Assembly (NCBI GenBank): GCA_036170435.1
Contig: JAVHPF010000069.1
Location: 1-9,803, forward strand
Direction: 5' to 3'
DNA from: JAQVPN01 sp036170435
Lineage (GTDB): Bacteria; Patescibacteriota; Gracilibacteria; BD1-5; UBA6164
DNA: 9,803 bases
In this document: positions 1-6,914 of the stretch, piece by piece
Position numbering within the stretch: position 1 is the first letter of the stretch
Layout of the letters: each line of letters opens with the position of its first letter
Position numbers and translations under genes: made by a program
Notes under the pieces: generated by a model
Told to the model about the DNA's origin: nothing
Database searches by the model: none
What the model saw: only the letters and a program-made list of their open reading frames with translations

Positions 1-197
1 GTTTTCCAAGCTGAAATATGCATATTTTTTACATATAAAGCTCAATTTATTTGTACTATATAGCTTCATTTTAGGTTTATTTGACCTAATCTAACACTTT
101 TAACTTCGTGTCACATAAGCTCAATTCAAGCTTCCCATGAATCAGTTATTTCATAGTCAAAAAAAGCTTTTTTATTTTTTGCTAGTATTTTATTCAT
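1..197 (-). CDS. smpB: SsrA-binding protein SmpB (N-terminal part, cut by window start)
   Basis: SmpB binds tmRNA and delivers it to stalled ribosomes for trans-translation, the rescue and tagging of incomplete proteins in the cytoplasm. The visible 65 residues begin MNKILAKNKKAFFDYEI, followed by EAGIEL, HEVKSVRLG, INLKGSYI and NMHIS. These are the conserved blocks of the SmpB OB-fold (typical forms: NKKAFHDY, EAGIxLxGxEVKS, NLKDSY, MHI). Four glycines here are written TGA, including those in EAGIEL and LMGHEVKS, which are family-conserved positions. The start ATG is at 195-197 on the minus strand. No good ribosome binding site precedes it; the nearest GGAGG belongs to the REP-like hairpin and is about 15 nt away. 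It follows the M23 peptidase gene on the same strand with a 45-bp spacer. The C-terminal half, including the basic tail that enters the decoding centre, lies outside the window. The family assignment is very secure. Confidence 0.95.
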
Positions 198-212
198 AAT
201 TTATTATTTATT

Positions 213-242
213 CCTCCCCTGATAAGGGGAGGCTAGGAGGGG
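213..242. repeat. GC-rich REP-like hairpin between the M23 peptidase gene and smpB
   Basis: A perfect 8-bp stem (CCTCCCCT at 213-220, AGGGGAGG at 225-232) closes a GATA tetraloop. It is followed by CTA and a G-rich box, GGAGGGG (236-242), which could pair with the left arm instead. The unit abuts the stop codon of the M23 gene at 243-245. Its GC content contrasts with the AT-rich surroundings. The arrangement of stem-loop, short spacer, G-rich box and TT resembles repetitive extragenic palindromes and also the units at 8911-9013. There is no U-run on either side, so it is not a classic intrinsic terminator, though it may block or slow transcription or protect a 3' end. Membership of a dispersed family is inferred from architecture only. 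Confidence 0.6.
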
Positions 243-1517
243 TTATTTTCTAAATGTCTTTTCTTGTAATGCAAAAATATCTTTTACACTCATTCATTTT
301 CCAAGATAATCCCAATTTATCATATCATCAAATGTATAAGATCAAATTTTATCTTTTATTTTTGGATTTTTTGCAATTTCAAAGTGAAGGTGAGTATTTG
401 TATAATTTTTATCAGGTACTCAAGTAATACCAATTTTTCACATAGTAGTATTTGCATTTATAAGCATTCATTCTTTAATATATGGATTTATACTATCTAG
501 GTGAGCATAAAAAACTACATCTCATTTCATTGTTTTAAGCCAGATTTGATTTCATCTAAGAATGTCAAGATTTTTCATCCTGTCATCAAAACTTAATCCA
601 GATCAAGTTTTCATTTTTGCTGCAATATCTTCAAATTTAAATCAGTTAACAATCCTTATAATTATTCCATCAGCTAAACTTCTAACTGGAGTATATTTTG
701 GGGCAAGATTATCCCATCAATGATGTATACCATCAGTTGTATCAGCTCTATAAGGTCTACCAGCATTTGGTATTTCAGATCTACCAGTTCTATCATCTTT
801 TGGGAGACTATATCACTCAACTGGAATCAAATAATTATTTTGTCTTTCAGTTAATATATAATTTATTTTTGATTTTAGATAAACAGCATTTTTATAATCT
901 TTGCTTTTTTCAAGTGCATCTATATTTTTTATAATACTTCAAGAATTACTAGAAAAATCTTTTAAGTCTTCTATTTTTGTAATCAAATCTTTTTTCATTT
1001 CTTTTAAATCATCTGACTTATAATCAGTTAATTTGTTAAGAAGGGAATAATCATCAATTAAATTTACTCATATTAATGAAGAAATTATTTGATCGTCTTT
1101 ATTTTTTAGATATAGATAAGGATTTCTACAAGAAGAATCTTTGAATTTAAAATAAAAAATATAATAAGAATCTATATTTTTTATAAATTTTTGGTCTATT
1201 TTACAGCTAGAAGCAAGTTCATAGTTAGTTAAATCTTTGTCAGATTTGTAAATAACTATATCATCTCTAGATGTAGAGTTTATATAAATATCTTTAGAAA
1301 TAAGAGAATGAGATTTTATATAATCATTTCAGTCAAAACTTCACATTACAAAAGAATAAACAGAAACTAAGGAAAGGCTTAAAAAAGATAAAACTCCCCA
1401 AACTATTTTATTTGGATTTAGTTGAATTTTATTTATTTTGGCAGCAATCTCTTCAATTTTTATAGGAGTTTCTATAAATTCAGAAGATGTGCTTTTCTTA
1501 GACTGTTTTTTTGTCAT
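243..1517 (-). CDS. Membrane-anchored M23 family metallopeptidase (LytM/peptidoglycan endopeptidase type)
   Basis: A 424-residue protein when TGA is read as Gly. M23 enzymes are zinc peptidases that cut peptide cross-links in peptidoglycan, or act as inactive regulators of other hydrolases. Residues 1-36 are polar. A single hydrophobic segment at about 38-59 (IVWGVLSFLSLSL and onward) should anchor it, leaving the rest outside the membrane. A central region rich in Lys, Asp and Leu (about 165-210) may be a coiled coil. The C-terminal M23 domain keeps the full metal and catalytic set: H265 and D269 in IHHGWD, H339 in FYAHLDS, and H376 and H378 in THLHFE. This suggests an active enzyme. The ATG at 1517 overlaps the last 20 bp of thiI in another frame, so translation may be coupled; no ribosome binding site is visible at normal spacing. 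Substrate and physiological role (division, remodelling) are inference. Confidence 0.9.
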
Positions 1518-2952
1518 TTCTAAAAATTTTTATGTTATTAAATCCTTTTTCTTTCAAGTAAAGTGCATGCAATTCACTAAGTACTCATTTATCACAATAA
1601 AATAAGTAATTTTTGCTTTGTTCTAGTTTAGTAAATCTAGAGTTTATATCATAAAAAGGTATATTCAAAATCTCAATTTTATCAAGTTTTAATGGATTTT
1701 TCACTCTTTTATCTTCTTCTCTTATATCTATCACTATTTCGTCAGATACTTCATAAACTTTTTCTATGCTTGAAACTTGTTTTTCATCATCAAAAATCCC
1801 TCTCATATCAGATGTAATTCTTGTTTCAAAAGCTTCATTTATTATTTGAAAATCTATTTTTTCAAATTCTTTTATTACTTTATCAAGTCTAGCTTCAGTT
1901 GTAGGATTTACAGAAATCATTCCACAATATTCAGGCATAGATAGGCTATAATTGTAAGTTCAGATAGTTTTAGCTATTTCTATGATTTCTTGTTTGTTGA
2001 AAGTAATTAGTGGCCTTAAAATCAAAGCATTTGTGAAACTATCAATAACTGACATATTTACCAGAGTTTGACTTGAAACTTGTCCAATACTTTCTCAAGT
2101 AACAATACCATAATAAGCATTAGTTTGAGTAATCATTTCAGCAACTTTATGCATCAGAATTTTCAAAATTACTCATCTGTATTTTGTTTCGATTTTTGTA
2201 AGAATTTCGTATGATAATTTTTCGAAATTTACACTTATAAATTTAGCTTTATATGATGGAGAAAAGCTTTGGTGAATGTATTTTGAAATTTGTTTAACTC
2301 AAATTTCATGAGTAATTCATCATAAATTGAAAAATAAATAATCAACTCTTACTCATCTTTTTTCCATCAGAAAACTTGAAACAGATGAATCAAATCATCC
2401 AGAAATCAAGCTTACAACTCTTTCTTGTACTCAAACTGGATAACCTCAAACTCCTCTCAAAGTTTCAGTTATAAGATGAAATTTATCAGTTGCAATATCA
2501 ATATTTACTATTATATCTGGATTTTTTAGGCTTACTTTTGTATTATTAGAATTATGCAGAAGATGTCCTCCAATTTCTTTTTCAGCATCAAGTGAACCAA
2601 AAATATGGCTTCAAGTTCTCTTCACTCTAACTACGAAACTTTTTCCTTCAATTTTATCTTTGTAATAATCAAGAGCTATATTTTTTGTATCTTCTAGATT
2701 TTTGAATTCATGAGTTTTTACTATAGAAAACAATTCTATTCCTGGAACTTTTTTCAGTATTTCTATAGTTTCAGCAGCAACTATATCATCTATTTCCAAA
2801 TCAATTTTATCAAAACTATGATGAAGTTTGAATTTAGTTTCAAGAACTTTTAAGCTATTTGCTATATTTGTATACAGTATTTTCGTGAATCTCTTCCTAA
2901 CAGGAGTAGATTTTATCATTATTTCTCGTCCGTATCTTATTATAAATTTCAT
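1498..2952 (-). CDS. thiI: tRNA 4-thiouridine synthase ThiI with C-terminal rhodanese domain
   Basis: ThiI adenylates U8 of tRNA and replaces its oxygen with sulfur received from a cysteine desulfurase, giving s4U8. In many bacteria it also supplies sulfur for thiazole synthesis. At 484 residues it is almost the length of the E. coli enzyme. In order: a THUMP-containing N-terminal region (about 1-165), the PP-loop ATPase signature SGGFDSS at 184-190 (its second Gly is TGA), the ATPase domain with PEYCGM (Cys343), and a rhodanese-like tail with FYCDKGVLSELHALYLKE (Cys453). Cys343 and Cys453 match E. coli Cys344 and Cys456, the pair used in persulfide transfer and disulfide turnover, so the sulfurtransferase function looks intact. 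The start is the ATG at 2952, immediately beginning MKFIIRYGR. It is first in a minus-strand unit with the M23 gene and smpB, behind its own promoter. No thiamine-synthesis gene is nearby, so tRNA thiolation is the likelier role. Confidence 0.96.
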
Positions 2953-2984
2953 GTATTTTTTTACTTAGTTTTTATTGTGCGGGG

Positions 2985-3011
2985 ATTATATGTAGAAAAG
3001 GGAAAATTCAA
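2985..3011 (-). promoter_or_regulatory. Probable promoter of thiI
   Basis: On the minus strand a perfect TATAAT (2985-2990) lies 15 bp downstream of TTGAAT (3006-3011), about 33 nt before the thiI start codon. The spacer is a little short for a vegetative promoter. A short GC-rich stretch, CCCCGCAC, follows the -10. It is back to back with the plus-strand promoter of the toxin-antitoxin pair, with only 9 bp between the two -35 boxes. Confidence 0.5.
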
Positions 3012-3020
3012 AGAAAAAAC

Positions 3021-3047
3021 TTGTATATTTTTGGATTTTTATATAAT
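3021..3047 (+). promoter_or_regulatory. Probable promoter of the antitoxin-toxin pair
   Basis: TTGTAT (3021-3026) and TATAAT (3042-3047) are 15 bp apart and end 32 nt before the antitoxin ATG. The following AT-rich stretch up to 3075 contains short direct and inverted AAATTTAA-like repeats, where an autoregulating antitoxin could bind. In DNA this AT-rich such repeats are expected by chance, so I do not call an operator. Confidence 0.4.
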
Positions 3048-3079
3048 AAATTTAAATATAAAATTTAATTTTTTCGATT

Positions 3080-3277
3080 ATGACTACTTTGACTTTAAAT
3101 GATAATATTAGATTATCAAAAACAAACTTTAAATCAGTTTACGAATTATATGATTATATAGAAGAAAAATTTATTCTTCCAGATTTACAGTTTAAATCTT
3201 TTGATGAATTAGATTTAGCTGAAAAAGAAGAATTGCTTAAAGCTAGAAATGATAATTCTAAACTTATAAATATTTAA
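3080..3277 (+). CDS. Small antitoxin-like protein upstream of a RelE-type toxin
   Basis: A 65-residue protein (MTTLTLNDNI at the N-terminus) with no in-frame TGA. The first ~15 residues, TLTLNDNIRLSKTN, could form a DNA-binding beta strand. The acidic, Leu/Glu-rich second half, with LDLAEKEELLKARND, is typical of the toxin-wrapping tail of type II antitoxins; small RelB-like antitoxins often end in similar D/E-L-rich helices. It lies 3 bp upstream of a RelE/HigB-like toxin gene on the same strand, which is the main reason for the call. Expected roles are neutralising the toxin by direct binding and repressing the shared promoter. No Shine-Dalgarno sequence is visible before the ATG. I do not recognise an exact family (RelB, Phd or another), and sequence alone leaves that open. 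Confidence 0.7.
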   Translation: MTTLTLNDNIRLSKTNFKSVYELYDYIEEKFILPDLQFKSFDELDLAEKEELLKARNDNSKLINI

Positions 3278-3280
3278 GCT

Positions 3281-3532
3281 ATGTTTAAAATAGAAAATAT
3301 TTATGAGAAAGAATATATTTTTGATGAACTTGTAAAAAGAAATCTAGTAAAACAATACAAAAAATCAAAAATATATATAATTTCTTGAATTTACTGAAAA
3401 ACAGATTTTAAACTAAGAGAACCATCTAAAGACTGAATTTATAGTTTTAGAATAAACAAACAATTTAGGGCATTTTGTTATCTAGAAAATAATTCACTTA
3501 TAGTTTATAAAATCTATAATCACCAGAAATAA
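3281..3532 (+). CDS. RelE/HigB-superfamily toxin
   Basis: An 83-residue protein with three glycines coded by TGA (residues 36, 39 and 52). Under the standard code it would stop after 35 residues. RelE/HigB/ParE-fold proteins are small toxins; RelE and HigB members cut mRNA on the ribosome and ParE members inhibit gyrase. The C-terminal half carries the family pattern: LREPSKDGIYSFRINKQFRA (residues 46-65), then a hydrophobic strand LIVYKIYNHQ. This resembles the HigB-like pattern of LxGxxxGxYSxRINxQWR followed by a final strand ending in YH. Arg57, Arg63 and the His near the C-terminus are candidate active-site residues. It starts 3 bp after the antitoxin stop codon with no ribosome binding site of its own, so translation is probably coupled. 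The order is antitoxin first, unlike classical higBA. A terminator-type hairpin begins at its stop codon. Confidence 0.85.
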
Positions 3533-3563
3533 AAAAAATCGAGATTAAATTCTCGATTTTTTT
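3532..3563. terminator. Bidirectional intrinsic terminator between convergent genes
   Basis: The arms ATCGAGA (3538-3544) and TCTCGAT (3551-3557) are flanked by a run of A on the left and T on the right, so the full inverted repeat is 13 bp per arm around a 6-nt loop. The plus transcript gives a hairpin followed by seven U, and the minus transcript also gives a hairpin followed by U. It serves the toxin gene from the left. From the right it serves the 72-residue protein, whose stop codon lies in the loop. Confidence 0.85.
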
Positions 3564-3763
3564 GTATTTGGTAGTTCATTATTGTCAATAATATTAGAAA
3601 TAGTAGACAATATATTATTTGCTAATTCTTTTTCTTCATTTGTAGAATTAATAAATTCCTTTTCGCTTGGATAATTTCAAGAATCATTAAGATTTATATT
3701 TATTGATTTTAAAGTTTCTTCAGTTAAATATTTATCAACTGATTCTGGTGTAAATTTATGCAT
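3545..3763 (-). CDS. Small acidic protein of unknown function, last gene of the abiE cluster
   Basis: A 72-residue frame (MHKFTPESVDKYLTEETLKS at the N-terminus) with one TGA read as Gly (residue 29). It is rich in Asn, Glu, Ser and Lys, with no signal peptide or membrane segment. A likely helix, EEKELANNILSTISNIID, lies near the C-terminus. I recognise no family. It follows the methyltransferase gene by 34 bp on the same strand. Its stop TAA (3545-3547) sits in the loop of the terminator hairpin, and the last codons (KKSRI) are written by the hairpin arm. An AGGA precedes the ATG but only 2 nt away, too close for normal use. Its size and composition would fit an accessory or antitoxin-like peptide, but that is speculation. 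It could also be a chance frame, since the evidence is only frame integrity and placement. Confidence 0.5.
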
Positions 3764-3797
3764 ATTCCTATAATTTATAATTTAAAATATATTTTTT

Positions 3798-4352
3798 TTA
3801 ATCCTTAACTATCATAATTACTCAATCATCCTCATCAATTGGCAGAAGATTATAAGAAATTCAGGTTTCATCTAAATATTCATAAAAGCTTTCCATTTTG
3901 TGTTTGAATTTGATTACATCATCAAGTATCATAATTCCTCATGATTCCAGTTTATCCCAAGTTAGTATGAAAAAATCTTTGTATCTTTTTTTCATAGCAT
4001 CTATGAAAATAAAATCATATTTTTCTTCCAAAGTTGGCAAGATATCAAGAGCATTTCCACATCTAACATCAATTATTCAATCTAGTTTTACTGCTTCAAA
4101 ATTAGCTTTTGCTTTTGCTACTGAATCTGGAGAAAATTCTATTGTTGTGATTTTTCAGCCATTTTTTTGTATTTCAATTGCAAAATTAATAGTAGAATAA
4201 CCATTTGCCATCCCAACTTCAAGCAAGTTTTTTGCTCATTTAATCTTCACTAAATCTCTCAAAAATCTAGCATTAGTTTCCGTTACATTCGGAATATCAT
4301 TCGCCACTCAATAGGCTTTCAAATCTTTTAAAAATTGGTCTATGTTTGTCAT
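3798..4352 (-). CDS. Class I SAM-dependent O-methyltransferase (family 3, COMT/YrrM-like)
   Basis: A 184-residue protein with seven TGA glycines. It has the Rossmann methyltransferase order: an N-terminal helical part (1-40), SAM-binding motif I LLEVGMANGYSTI (43-55), an acidic end of strand 2 (IEFSPDS, E72, which should hold the SAM ribose), then YDFIFIDAMKKRYKDFF (112-128) with Asp118, and GGIMILDDV (138-146). FIDAxKxxY followed by a strand ending in a DN/DD pair is typical of O-methyltransferase family 3, whose members use these acids to bind a divalent metal and methylate catechol-like hydroxyls. It is shorter than most members (about 210-220), mainly at the N-terminus. Its ATG shares one base with the transporter's stop codon (TAATG), so translation is probably coupled. 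The substrate is unknown; pairing with a transporter suggests modification of a small molecule, which is inference. Confidence 0.9.
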
Positions 4353-5551
4353 TATTCTTTACTATTTAATAAATATTTAAATCATATTATAAGAGATATT
4401 ATCATCATAATTGCTAGAATTAAAATTCAAAATTTAATTTGCATAAAACTGAAAATAAATAAAAATCCTCATTCAAATAATCAAACAATCATTAGAAAAA
4501 CACTTCTAACAGTAGCTTTTTCATTTATATCACTGAAATTCATAAGCAAATGGTTCCATACTGGAGCATAAATTCAGATAACAAAAGTTATCATTACATA
4601 AAGAGATACTAAAATAAATCTTGTATCAAAAAAGAAAAATGCTAGGAAATGTAGTATTGTATTTATAAATACTAATCAAATTAAAGTATTTATAAGTCAA
4701 AATTTATCTGATATTTTATGATTTATTCCTGAACCGACTATTCCTACTAAAGTTACTATCCAAACTATAAAACTACTCAAGAAATCTTTTACTCAGTTAG
4801 CTACAATAGTTGGAAGTAAAATATTTCATATGAAATGTAAATCATTAGCAAAAATCATAACTCAAAGCAGAGCTATAAGTCATTTATGACTTTTCATATG
4901 TTTAAAAGAATTTTTAAGTATTTCAATTTGTATAAGAAATTTCTCTTTTATTTTTTTGCCACTAACTATATTATTTGAATTAATTTCTTTAAATTTAAAG
5001 ACAAAAAACATTGCAATTATCCAAAAAATAACATCAAGTCAAGCAAGTATTTGGTAAGAATTATTTACATATTTTAGTACAAAAAATATTACAATAGGAG
5101 TTACTAATTGTCCAATTCTTTGTAATGCAATAAGCCTTCATATAACTTTTCAGAAATCTTTTTGCATTCATGCTGCTTCTAAATCTTCTTGTAGTTTAGC
5201 TTGTCATGTTCAGCTCCATAGAGTTCTTCATAGTGCAGAAAAGAAAACTGCTATGTAAAACATAAAGACTGATGGAAATAGAAAATATATCAGAATTGTC
5301 ATAAATGAAGCTAAAACTGAATATTTCAAAACTCTAACTCTTCATATACTATCTCAAATAGTTGATGTTGGGATTTCAAGTATTGTTCACATCAAAGTTT
5401 CAACTGCGATAAGTAAAACTATTCCATTAACTGATAATCAATAATGAGAGTAAAAAAGTGTAATAATTGGAGCCAAAAATAAAACACTAGAAAAAAAAGT
5501 CCAGATGTAGTGTATTTTCAAGTTATATAATCAGTCTTGTTTGTGAGTCAT
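4352..5551 (-). CDS. Major facilitator superfamily (MFS) transporter
   Basis: A 399-residue, very hydrophobic protein, normal for a 12-helix MFS permease. Many of its glycines are TGA, so no long standard-code frame exists across it. Helices 1 and 2 (about 14-34 and 42-60) flank loop motif A, GDSIGRVRVLK (66-76), the G-x-x-D-x-x-G-R-x-R/K signature of the superfamily. A hydrophilic central loop (about 209-240, NSNNIVSGKKIKEKF) separates the two six-helix halves. A second, weaker motif-A copy, NHKISDKFG, follows in the C-terminal half. MFS carriers move small solutes, often exporting drugs or metabolites with proton exchange; the substrate cannot be told from sequence. It starts 17 bp after abiEii and its stop overlaps the methyltransferase ATG by one base, so it sits inside the abiE transcription unit. 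No strong ribosome binding site is seen. Confidence 0.9.
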
Positions 5552-5568
5552 AATTCTTTAATTAAATT

Positions 5569-6273
5569 TTATAAACTTCTTATCGCAAATTCTTTTTTTA
5601 AGTAATCTAGTAGTTTAGTTTTTACAAAAGCTTTTTGTTTGTTGTCTAAAACTGCTCAAAGTCAATCTAGAATAGGATATTTTGCATCTATATTTTCTAC
5701 AAATTCTAGACATTTTTTGAAATATTCTTTTACACTTAAGTCGGTTCTTGATTTTATTACATTTTCTTCAATTGCTAAATTATTTTTGAAGATGAAATAA
5801 GCATCATATAAATCTCTGTTTGCTAAAGATGTTCTATTCGTAAGAGCCACAAGCTTATTTGCTGTTAAATATTCTAGAGTCATTGTTAAAACATTTATTC
5901 AAATTAGATTTTTTATCTCATATTTATCATTTTTTTCTCTTTTACTTACTTCTATTTTTACATTGTGTTCAATTCATCAATATGAAAGAAGTAAAAATAA
6001 AGTATATCTTTTGTTTGTTTTAGCTTTTAATTCTCAATATTTTCAAACTATTTTTGCTAATTCATCCAAAATTAAATCTCCTTTCCCCGATTCTAGTAAA
6101 TCAAAATCTAGGTCAGTAGAAAATCTATCAAGTCAATAAAAAAGATACAAAGCTGTTCATCATTTAAATCAAAGAATGCTTTTTAAATTTTTATTTGAAT
6201 ATATATCATGCAATATTCTGATCATAATTTCTTTATGTTTAGAACGGTCTATTCTTGTTATTACTGCACTCAT
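5569..6273 (-). CDS. abiEii: AbiEii-type nucleotidyltransferase toxin of a type IV toxin-antitoxin system
   Basis: A 234-residue protein of the AbiEii/DUF1814 family. AbiEii toxins belong to the DNA polymerase beta-like nucleotidyltransferases; related MenT enzymes add nucleotides to tRNA acceptor ends and stop growth, and AbiE can abort phage infection. Visible motifs: the nucleotide-binding GGTALYLFYG (38-47; both Gly of GGT are TGA), the metal-binding STDLDFDL (52-59) with D54 and D56, IEVS (107-110) with E108 as the likely third acid, and the AbiEii-typical ANKLVALTNR (138-147) followed by RDLYDAYFI (153-161) with D154 and D157. All expected catalytic residues are present, so it is probably active. 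It starts 1 bp after the abiEi stop codon, in the canonical antitoxin-then-toxin order. It is somewhat shorter than many members, which approach 300 residues. Confidence 0.92.
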
Positions 6274-6274
6274 T

Positions 6275-6844
6275 TTATATTTTGTTAAGATATAATTTTA
6301 CTCTTTCCTCAAATTTTTTATTTTTATAAATATCAAGCATTTGCAAAACTTTATTTTTATCCAAAGAAGATAGATTATCTATATAAATATCTCAGTAAAT
6401 ATATAAAGTATCAAGAAAAGCTCTTTCTCGGGAAGCTATAGAAAATAATCAATTTGAAATAATTCAGTTTGTATTATATAGAATTTCTTCTTTTAATCTC
6501 TTTGAATAAATAAAATCATCTCAAATATATTTTTCTATATTTCTAATATATGCAAAACTAGTTCATTCTGGAAGCTGAAAAATCATAGAGTGATGATAGA
6601 GAGCAGAATGAAATGAAATATATGATGGAGAGTATATTTTGGCTACTAATTCAAAAGAATCATATCATTTATTTTTTAAATAATAAATTCATTTTGTAAG
6701 TTTTACTAAAATATCCTCCCTGCAAAGATTGCTTATTTTTATCTTTAAATAATCTCTATTTAGGTCTTTGAATATGATAGCAAAATCATTGTAATTAAAT
6801 ACACTAGCTTTATATTCAAATAATTTTAAAATATTTTTAGACAT
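6275..6844 (-). CDS. abiEi: AbiEi-type antitoxin and transcriptional repressor
   Basis: A 189-residue protein matching the AbiEi/COG5340 layout. An N-terminal winged-helix part (about 1-57) contains the wing-like VKLTKGIYYLKN. The C-terminal antitoxin domain carries YSPSYISFHSALYHHSMI (71-88) and IASRERAFLDTLYIY (136-150); patterns such as SYISxxSAL and SREKAxxDxLY are the family hallmarks. In type IV AbiE systems the antitoxin does not bind the toxin stably but counteracts its effect, and it represses its own operon by binding inverted repeats at the promoter. The gene is first in the cluster and follows a strong promoter embedded in a dyad. It has several TGA glycines, including EGTSF (94). 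The ATG at 6844 has no Shine-Dalgarno sequence. The family call rests on the C-terminal motifs plus the adjacent AbiEii. Confidence 0.88.
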
Positions 6845-6853
6845 TATAAGTAA

Positions 6854-6888
6854 TATTATTATATACTATTATAGTCCATATAATAATA
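6854..6888. promoter_or_regulatory. Long dyad over the abiE promoter, candidate AbiEi operator
   Basis: TATTATTATAT (6854-6864) and ATATAATAATA (6878-6888) are perfect 11-bp inverted repeats. Between them lies ACTATTATAGT, itself a near-palindrome, so the dyad extends inward with a two-base CC bulge. The -10 box of the abiE promoter (6868-6873) lies in the centre. AbiEi proteins are known to repress their own promoters through inverted repeats, which makes this the natural operator. AT-richness raises the chance of accidental dyads, but 11 perfect base pairs plus an inner dyad centred on the -10 is more than I would expect. Confidence 0.55.
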
Positions 6889-6897
6889 GATTTTCAA
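6868..6897 (-). promoter_or_regulatory. Promoter of the abiEi-abiEii-MFS-methyltransferase cluster
   Basis: On the minus strand TTGAAA (6892-6897) is followed after 18 bp by a perfect TATAAT (6868-6873), 23 nt before the abiEi ATG. It is among the best sigma-70-type matches in the window. It lies between the truB stop and abiEi, so the cluster need not depend on read-through from truB. Confidence 0.6.
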
Positions 6898-6914
6898 AAT
6901 AAATCAAATAAAAT

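Noticed and set aside
73..91. TTAGGT/ACCTAA hairpin
   Set aside because: It is within smpB codons, short, and expected by chance.
157..171. A-run/T-run palindrome (AAAAAAGCTTTTTT)
   Set aside because: It lies inside the smpB coding region, has no loop and follows from Lys-Lys-Ala-Phe-Phe codons.
698..934. Plus-strand frame of 78 codons
   Set aside because: It lies opposite the M23 peptidase domain, is low in complexity and rich in Tyr/Gln, and is a shadow of the real minus-strand gene.
3898..4571. Plus-strand frames of 100 and 78 codons
   Set aside because: They lie antisense to the methyltransferase and transporter genes, which have clear family motifs on the minus strand.
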